Below, in pieces: positions 6,362 to 11,251 of a stretch of 11,251 bases of DNA. Under the pieces are notes generated by a model. It did no database searches and was not told where the DNA came from. It saw nothing but the letters and a program-made list of their open reading frames with translations. The position numbers and the translations under genes were made by a program. The stretch is from positions 1-11,251 of the forward strand of contig JAQBZT010000063.1 of assembly GCA_027622355.1 (NCBI GenBank), written 5' to 3'. Each line of letters starts with the position of its first letter. The first letter of the stretch is position 1. The DNA is from a bacterium. GTDB taxonomy: Bacteria; UBA8248.

Positions 6362-6436
6362 CTGTGCACGGCGAATTGACAATTCTAGCTTGAATTCAGG
6401 TCTTTCGTCGCCTTGCTCCTAAGAACCCTTCTCCCT
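6362..6436 (+). repeat. Dispersed intergenic repeat, long form, copy 2
   Basis: This stretch aligns without gaps to 2826-2900, 64 of 75 positions identical. It begins CTGTGCACGGCGAATTGACA; the GAATTGACAATTC inside it is a perfect 13-base palindrome around a central A. It then shares TTTCGTCGCCTTGCTCC and the terminal TTCTCCCT-like end. It lies about 70 bases upstream of the hypothetical gene on the opposite strand, so it might also carry part of that gene's upstream region. Confidence 0.75.
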
Positions 6437-7021
6437 AATCTCCCTGCCATGAAACATATTTTCCTGCTTTCCGCCTGAATCCCCAAATACAATCCTTCAT
6501 CCGCGAGCGAGCCACACTGCCGAACAATCCGAAAGAGATACCACGGCAATTGGAGCGGAGACCATTGCGCCAGAGCGTCTCACTTGGCCAAGGGAAGATG
6601 CGCGATAGCCAATAAGCGGGGCGTGTACGGGGCGAATCGGCGGTGACGGGAAAAGATTCAGGACAGGCAAAACGATAACTTATTCTTGGCGGTGGGTGCA
6701 GTCTGCCGCGAACTGCTCTCTCTAAATTCCCTGTGCATGGCGAATCAATAATTTTCACTGAACTTTTGGGTATTTAAGAATTCAGTCCGCAAAAACTCCG
6801 TCCATGTCTTGCTCGAAACTCAAAAGATTCTCATATAGGGAACTTTTTATTCGTCAATATATTTGGACAGGGCAGAATAGAATTTTCGCGAAGCACAGGT
6901 ATCTTTTGCAGATTTTATGGACTTCTCGGCGAGAAACACCCCGAGAAAGGACAAAAAGATTGGAATTTGCTAAGTGGAAAGCATTGCCGCACAATTCCAG
7001 ATTAAAAAAAGGAAATCAGGA
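6437..7021. other. Long gap without convincing gene, upstream of the MDR-dehydrogenase pair
   Basis: Apart from the repeat core at 6730-6753, I see no gene. From 6437 to about 6728 the DNA is mixed in composition. It is open on the minus strand (107 codons from 6758), but that frame overlaps the repeat at both ends, is rich in Arg, Ser, Trp and Cys and resembles no family I know. From about 6760 to 7021 the DNA is AT-rich, as expected for the promoter region of the operon starting at 7022, though no well-spaced -35/-10 pair stands out. A weak hairpin (CTCGG/CCGAG) lies near 6927-6947. The end carries the Shine-Dalgarno for the GTG start. Confidence 0.55.
6730..6753 (+). repeat. Dispersed repeat core, short copy
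   Basis: CCTGTGCATGGCGAAT (6730-6745) is identical to the start of the copy at 5630, then continues CAATAATT. This keeps the CGAAT-spacer-AATT pattern of the long copies. The similarity to the 75-bp form does not appear to extend past about 6753. Confidence 0.6.
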
Positions 7022-8020
7022 GTGAAGGCCATCCAGATGGAAGTGATTGGCGGCCCCGAGGTGATGCGGCTCGTGGACATTCCCGTTCCCGAGCCAGGAC
7101 CGGGAGAAGTGCGCGTGAAGGTGAATGCCGTGGGCCTGAACTACTCCGACATCCTGATTCGCGAGGGCCGCTACATGAGTGATATGCCTCTGCCCTTCGT
7201 TCTCGGACGCGAATTCTGCGGGACCATCAACAAGGTCGGTCCGGATGTCGAAAACTGGAAAATCGGCCAGCGCGTCTTTGGAAGGAACACGAAAGGGGGC
7301 GCGCTGGCCGAATACGTGGTGACACGCCCCATATTGGACGTTCTTCCTGATGATCTGACTTTCATCCAGGGCTCCGCCATTCGGGTGCAGGGAAGGACTG
7401 CGATGCTGCTCATCGATCACGTGGCCAAGGTTCAGAAGGGCGAAACCGTGCTTGTCCATGCGGCGGCCGGAGGAATCGGCCTGCTCGCCGTCCAGATCGC
7501 AAAAGCGAGGGGCGCCCGCGTGATTGGCACGGCTTCGACCGACGAGAAATGCCGGGCCATCGCTGAACAGGGCGCAACACCCGTCAATTATTCGAAAGGT
7601 GATTGGGTGAAAGAAGTTCTCGAACATACAGACGGAAAAGGCGCCGATGTCATTCTTGAATCCGTAGGAGGTGACGTTCTCATGCGGTCCTACAAGGAGG
7701 CGCTGGCCATCTTCGGACGCCTCGTTGTGTTCGGCGTGGCAAGCAATGAAACCGCCCAGCTTACCAATCATGATATTCTCGTCTCCAACAAAGCCCTCCT
7801 TGGCTACTGGGTCACGCCCTATTTCGAAAATCACCGGCACCTTGTCGCCGGAGCGATTCAAAACCTCATCCAATTAGTTCGACAGGGAAAGGTTAGCCTG
7901 ATTATCGGAAAAATTTTTCCGCTCGAGAAGTCAGCGGAAGCTTTCAACTACATGCAGAACAGAAAAAACATCGGGAAAATTGTCATCACGAACGAAAGCT
8001 CCGGCGATTCTTCTTTTTGA
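7022..8020 (+). CDS. MDR-family NAD(P)H:quinone oxidoreductase-like / enoyl reductase-like protein
   Basis: Zinc-independent-looking medium-chain dehydrogenase/reductase, 332 aa, the usual length. The N-terminal catalytic domain has VPEPGPGEVRVKVNAVGLNY (22-41), YSDILIREGRY and LGREFCGTINKVG (61-73). The Rossmann domain carries the nucleotide-binding motif HAAAGGIGLLAVQIAKARGA (146-165), the AAxGGxG form typical of quinone oxidoreductases. ADVILESVGGDVL follows at 208-220, and the C-terminus ends NIGKIVIT, as expected. The Cys/His zinc ligands of alcohol dehydrogenases are not evident. Expected role is NAD(P)H-dependent reduction of a quinone, enone or enoyl-CoA; the substrate is open. I chose GTG at 7022 because the family N-terminus (MKAIQMEVIGGPEV) begins there and AGGA lies eight bases upstream. 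An in-frame GTG at 6974 would add 16 atypical residues. It probably forms an operon with the dehydrogenase 78 bp downstream, which could supply or consume its unsaturated product. Confidence 0.92.
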   Translation: MKAIQMEVIGGPEVMRLVDIPVPEPGPGEVRVKVNAVGLNYSDILIREGRYMSDMPLPFVLGREFCGTINKVGPDVENWKIGQRVFGRNTKGGALAEYVVTRPILDVLPDDLTFIQGSAIRVQGRTAMLLIDHVAKVQKGETVLVHAAAGGIGLLAVQIAKARGARVIGTASTDEKCRAIAEQGATPVNYSKGDWVKEVLEHTDGKGADVILESVGGDVLMRSYKEALAIFGRLVVFGVASNETAQLTNHDILVSNKALLGYWVTPYFENHRHLVAGAIQNLIQLVRQGKVSLIIGKIFPLEKSAEAFNYMQNRKNIGKIVITNESSGDSSF

Positions 8021-8098
8021 ATACAGTTTTAAAATTGTCTTTCTTTTCGACGCCAAACGAAGACTGAAGAAAAACAGAGCAAAAAGGAGATTGCCTTC

Positions 8099-9283
8099 AT
8101 GGTCAATTTTAAACTCTCGGAGGAACAACTCGCCCTGCAACAGTTGGCGCGGGATTTCGCTGAAAAAGAGGCAAAGCCACTCGCAGAAACGCTCGACAAA
8201 AACCATGAGCCCGAAGACTGCATCAGCTTGGACCTTCTCAGGAGATGCTCCGAACTGGGCTTCCGGACCCTCGCCATTCCCGAGAGATACGGCGGTGGCG
8301 GGGTGGAAGATTTGCTCACCATGGTCATCGTATGCGAAGAGCTCGCTGTCGCCGACGTCACCCTTCCGACCATTCCCGCCAACGGCCGAAAGATATATGC
8401 CATCCTGAATAATCCCGAAGTGGCTAAAGAAGAAGTCCGGGATAAGTGGCTGAAATCTTTTTGCGAGGACCCCACTTTTATGGTGGCCATGGCGCTTACC
8501 GAACCGGACGCCGGAGGCGACAACGCCCTCCCGTTTAACGCCCCCGGCTCAGGCTTCCGCACCTCCGCCGTTCGTGACGGGAACCATTATGTACTCAATG
8601 GGTCGAAACAATTCATCGCCCAAGGAGGTTCCGCAAAACTTTATTTCGTCTTCACCCGTAGCGACCCCACAAAAGGCATCTTGGAGGGTTGTTCCACCTT
8701 CCTCATCCCTTTGGGCCATCCGGGCATGTCTTTCGGCCGGGTGCACGACAAAATGGGCTCCCGTCTTCTCCGGAACCAGGAAATTTTCTTTGACGACTGC
8801 CGCGTCCCGGAGGAGTGGAGACTCGGCGAGGAGGGTTTAGGTCTCATCGCCTTCCGGGGCAGCCTGGGAACCGACGGGGTTCTGGGCGGGGCCCGCGCCA
8901 TTGGCGTTGCGCGGAGAGCCATCGAGGAAATTACTGAGTTCTGCAAGAACCGCGTTCAAGGAGGAAAGCCCGTCATCCAGCACCAGGTGATCGCTTCCGA
9001 ACTTGCCGATATGTACACCACCCTCCAGGCAATGCGGTCTCTGGTGTGGAATGTGGCTTGGTCCGTGGACAATCTTCCGCGGGATCCCAAGCGGGTGCCG
9101 ACTGTCATGACATTTTGCACAAAGAACGGGTTCGATATTGCCCACCGGGCCGCCGAACTGGCCGGCGGAATGGGAGTCATGCGGGACGCACCCTTCGAAA
9201 AACTCCTGCGGGACGCCTTCTCGCTCAAGCATCTCGATGGCGGCAACTACATCAAGCGTCTCAAGATTGGGGCGGCGTTGTAG
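8099..9283 (+). CDS. Acyl-CoA dehydrogenase family protein 2, Asp at the catalytic Glu position
   Basis: FAD-dependent acyl-CoA dehydrogenase, 394 aa. Landmarks in order: MVNFKLSEEQLALQQLARDF at the start, MALTEPDAGGDN (131-142, the middle-domain signature), VHDKMGSRLL (215-224), KNRVQGGKPVIQHQ (283-296), and AGGMGVMRDAPFEKLLRDA (355-373). The C-terminal segment HLDGGNYIKR aligns with IYEGTxxIQR of ordinary members. Asp380 therefore sits where the catalytic Glu is expected; the helix-G alternative is Thr279. Asp could still act as base, and some cyclic acyl-CoA dehydrogenases are known to use Asp, though at another site. ATG start with AAGGAGA at 8084-8090. It follows the MDR gene by 78 bp, so co-transcription is likely. 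It clearly shares a subfamily with the protein at 3047 (same FAEKE start, VHDKMG, RVQGG and GGMG blocks). The substrate is unknown; short branched, cyclic or aromatic acyl-CoA are all possible. Confidence 0.93.
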   Translation: MVNFKLSEEQLALQQLARDFAEKEAKPLAETLDKNHEPEDCISLDLLRRCSELGFRTLAIPERYGGGGVEDLLTMVIVCEELAVADVTLPTIPANGRKIYAILNNPEVAKEEVRDKWLKSFCEDPTFMVAMALTEPDAGGDNALPFNAPGSGFRTSAVRDGNHYVLNGSKQFIAQGGSAKLYFVFTRSDPTKGILEGCSTFLIPLGHPGMSFGRVHDKMGSRLLRNQEIFFDDCRVPEEWRLGEEGLGLIAFRGSLGTDGVLGGARAIGVARRAIEEITEFCKNRVQGGKPVIQHQVIASELADMYTTLQAMRSLVWNVAWSVDNLPRDPKRVPTVMTFCTKNGFDIAHRAAELAGGMGVMRDAPFEKLLRDAFSLKHLDGGNYIKRLKIGAAL

Positions 9284-9288
9284 GCGAC

Positions 9289-9318
9289 GCGCGTTGATAT
9301 TTTTAAACATGAACGCGC
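9289..9318. terminator. Possible terminator hairpin after acyl-CoA dehydrogenase 2
   Basis: GCGCGTT (9289-9295) and AACGCGC (9312-9318) form a perfect seven-pair stem around a 16-base loop, starting five bases after the TAG stop. No T-run follows the right arm, but T residues lie in the loop. It sits in the 152-bp gap between convergent genes, where termination is needed. The evidence is modest. Confidence 0.35.
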
Positions 9319-9435
9319 ACATCTCCGAATATTACGCGCTATTGCGAGGCTCCTGCTTGTGCATGGTGTCCTGGTTCATCGAATCTTTTGGCCTTTCATT
9401 CCGTCGAAAATCCTCACTGCCAAGCCAAAAGCCCG

Positions 9436-11251
9436 TCAGCTTGCTTTTGCGCGCAAGTATAGCGGCACGGCCCCCCATGTCAGCACCAACAGGACCACGC
9501 CTACGATTTTAATCCAAACGATCATGGGAAGCAGGAAGCATACGGCGGCGGTCAAAAACAGGCCACGTTTCACATGGGTGACTTTCACCGGGAAAAAGTC
9601 GGTGCCTTGAATCGTGACGGCCAGGGCGGCATAGCCGAAGGCGTAACTGACCGTTGCCGCCGAGATTTCCATCCAAGTTCCCTGCAACAACAGCTCGGGC
9701 ACGTAAACGAAGCTATAGGGAATCAGGATCAGGGTGGTTCCATACTTCAACGCGGCGAATCCCGTTCGCATGGGGTCGGCCTTGGCAATGGCCGCTCCCG
9801 CGAACGCCGACACGCAGACCGGCGGTGTGATGTTAGAAAGACACGCCGCATAGAACACCACCAGATGGGCCGGAACTTCTGGCACGCCAAGCTGTACCAG
9901 CGCCGGGGCCGCTACCACGGCCAGGATGATATAGGATCCGGTGGTGCTGCTGCCCATGCCGATGATCACCGAAATCACCGTGACCAGCGATACAGTCAGC
10001 AAAAGGTTGCCGCCCGCGAATTCGACCAATACGGCGGAGAACTTAAGCCCCAGGCCCGACAAGATGATCCCGCCGATGATCACGCCCAGGCTGCCGATGG
10101 CCGCACCTGCGGACGTATTGTTGTGCGCACCCGCGACCAGCCCCTGGAAGACATCGCGGGGACCCATCGCCGTTTCCCTGCGCAGCCACGACAGCACCAG
10201 GGCGGAAATCGTGCCCCAAAATGCGCCCAGGTCCGGCGAATATCCCTTGAACAAAAGGGTCACCACCACCACCAGCGGAACGAAGAAATGCCACCCCCGG
10301 CGGAGAACGTCACGGACCCGGGGAATTTCATCAGCCGGCAGTCCCTTGATCCCGGTCCGCACGGCCTCCAGATCGACCATCAGCAGCACAAAGGCGAAGA
10401 ACAGTACGGCAGGAATCACGTTCATCGCCGCGATGCTGAGATAATCGGTCTGGGTCAGCGTCGCCAGAATGAACACCCCTGCGCCCATGACCGGCGGCAT
10501 AATCTGCCCGCCGGTGGATGCGATGGCTTCGATCGCGCCCGCGTGGTGGGGCTTGAAGCCGATCCGCTTCATCATGGGGATGGTGAACGCGCCCGATGCG
10601 ACCACGTTTGCCACTGACGATCCAGATATGGAACCGAACAGAGCGGAGCTAATTGTGGCGATCTTGGCGGGTCCGCCCCGCCACCTACCGGTCAGCGCAG
10701 TGGCCAAATCCATGAAAAAAGTTCCCGCACCGCTGCGTTCCAGGAACGCGCCGAAAATCATGAACGGAAACACGAAGGTGGCAAAAGTCGCCGTGACCAC
10801 GCCGAACATGGCTTCTTGCGTGGAAAAAGTGAATTCGATGATCCGGTCCACAGACATGCCCGAATGGCTGAGCTTGCCGGGCAGGTACGGCCCGAAATAC
10901 AGCTGCAAAAGAAACAGCGTAGCAATGATCGGGATCGCGATGCCCAGGACCCGCCGGCTGGTTTCCAGCACCACCGCGATGGCGATGCCACCCATGATTA
11001 GGTCCCAAGTGTTGGGGTCGCTGACGCGAAACATGGCGTAGGGGACGTACTGGTCCATCCAATAGCCGATGGAAGCGACCGCCAAGACGATAAACGCCAC
11101 GTCGATGATGCTGGGCCGATCGTTGGGCGCGCCTTGCCGGGCCGGATAGGCAAAGAACACCAGGACCGACGTAAACAAAAGATACAGCCCTCGGTTGGTT
11201 TCCGTCGAAACCAGGCCGAACCCCGACGTATACATATACCAAACGGAAAAA
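9436..11251 (-). CDS. TRAP transporter permease, fused DctQ-DctM (4TM/12TM) type, N-terminus beyond right edge
   Basis: Large inner-membrane protein of the tripartite ATP-independent periplasmic family, in which small and large permease subunits are one chain; such fusions usually work with TAXI-type binding proteins and use an ion gradient. At least 604 residues are visible. Numbering from the in-window ATG at 11235, the DctM hallmarks are GSISGSSVANVVASGAFTIP (201-220) and TGGQIMPPVMGAGVF (241-255). A second repeat follows with GMGSSTTGSYIILAVVAAPA and CLSNITPPVCVSAFAGAAIA. The frame stays open upstream of that ATG to the window edge (FSVWY precedes MYTSGFGLV). Family proteins have LYTAGFG-like sequence preceded by more residues, so the true start is likely outside. 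The stop is TGA at 9438-9436. The gene is convergent with the dehydrogenase operon. Its binding-protein gene is expected to the right. Substrate is unknown; organic acids or amino acids are typical. Confidence 0.93.
   Translation of the reverse strand, partial: FSVWYMYTSGFGLVSTETNRGLYLLFTSVLVFFAYPARQGAPNDRPSIIDVAFIVLAVASIGYWMDQYVPYAMFRVSDPNTWDLIMGGIAIAVVLETSRRVLGIAIPIIATLFLLQLYFGPYLPGKLSHSGMSVDRIIEFTFSTQEAMFGVVTATFATFVFPFMIFGAFLERSGAGTFFMDLATALTGRWRGGPAKIATISSALFGSISGSSVANVVASGAFTIPMMKRIGFKPHHAGAIEAIASTGGQIMPPVMGAGVFILATLTQTDYLSIAAMNVIPAVLFFAFVLLMVDLEAVRTGIKGLPADEIPRVRDVLRRGWHFFVPLVVVVTLLFKGYSPDLGAFWGTISALVLSWLRRETAMGPRDVFQGLVAGAHNNTSAGAAIGSLGVIIGGIILSGLGLKFSAVLVEFAGGNLLLTVSLVTVISVIIGMGSSTTGSYIILAVVAAPALVQLGVPEVPAHLVVFYAACLSNITPPVCVSAFAGAAIAKADPMRTGFAALKYGTTLILIPYSFVYVPELLLQGTWMEISAATVSYAFGYAALAVTIQGTDFFPVKVTHVKRGLFLTAAVCFLLPMIVWIKIVGVVLLVLTWGAVPLYLRAKAS

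Noticed and set aside
2826..6436. Regularly spaced repeats as a CRISPR array
   Set aside because: Copies are kilobases apart, in different gaps and of variable length; there is no repeat-spacer periodicity and no cas gene.
6435..6758. 107-codon open frame on the minus strand in the large gap
   Set aside because: It overlaps the repeat copies at both ends, is rich in Arg/Ser/Trp/Cys, has no clear ribosome-binding site and resembles no protein family; a chance frame or remnant is more likely.
6974..7021. Upstream GTG at 6974 as start of the MDR gene
   Set aside because: It would add 16 Lys/Gln-rich residues ahead of the normal family N-terminus, and the ribosome-binding site supports GTG at 7022.
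7016..7873. 285-codon minus-strand frame opposite the MDR oxidoreductase
   Set aside because: It is His/Asp-rich and antisense to a gene with a clear Rossmann motif; no family resemblance.
9349..9372. CTTGTGCATGGTG in the convergent gap as another repeat copy
   Set aside because: Only the GTGCATGG part matches and the following CGAATT is absent, which is too short to separate from chance.
9574..10617. 347-codon plus-strand frame opposite the TRAP permease
   Set aside because: It is an Arg/His/Gln-rich antisense frame over a gene with unmistakable TRAP motifs, so it is a shadow.

Overview
The window is chromosomal-looking bacterial DNA that is GC-rich in its genes and AT-rich in several gaps. 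It encodes a Gram-negative-type periplasmic transport and acyl-CoA oxidation repertoire: a branched-chain amino-acid-type ABC importer with an exported binding protein, a fused TRAP transporter, two acyl-CoA dehydrogenases and an MDR oxidoreductase. No ribosomal or other taxonomic marker is present. A free-living heterotroph of a proteobacterial, Tectomicrobia-like or similar lineage is only a guess. Several genes start with TTG or GTG, each behind a visible Shine-Dalgarno sequence.

Layout. (1) Positions 1-2614, minus strand: livK-livH-livM order of a hydrophobic/branched-chain amino-acid-type ABC transporter. livM runs off the left edge; the ATPases are presumably beyond it. livH and livM overlap by ATGA, and a strong GC hairpin lies between livK and livH. 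(2) Positions 2615-3046: divergent gap with a candidate livK promoter, a copy of a dispersed repeat and a nested dyad. (3) Positions 3047-4225, plus strand: acyl-CoA dehydrogenase 1, which has Ala where the family has its catalytic Glu. (4) Positions 4226-4576: gap with two copies of the repeat core in the opposite orientation. (5) Positions 4577-5608, plus strand: conserved protein of unknown function with a DGLPVVTPT N-terminal motif. (6) Positions 5609-5729: convergent gap filled by a palindromic repeat element. (7) Positions 5730-6290, minus strand: unrecognised 186-aa protein. (8) Positions 6291-7021: 731-bp gap with two more repeat copies and no convincing gene. (9) Positions 7022-9283, plus strand: quinone-oxidoreductase-like MDR enzyme followed 78 bp later by acyl-CoA dehydrogenase 2, a paralogue of the first with Asp at the catalytic position. 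(10) Positions 9436-11251, minus strand: large TRAP transporter fused permease, cut by the right edge.

A reasonable reading is an uptake-and-oxidation neighbourhood: two high-affinity importers for organic or amino acids flank enzymes that would desaturate and reduce acyl-CoA or enone intermediates. No CoA ligase, hydratase or thiolase is in view, so the substrate cannot be named. The most unusual content is a family of short repeats with core CCTGTGCATGGCGAATT. It occupies the AT-rich gaps (two longer copies of 75 bp, 64/75 identical, and one palindromic copy), alongside the altered catalytic residues of the two dehydrogenases and the unknown DGLPVV-type protein.
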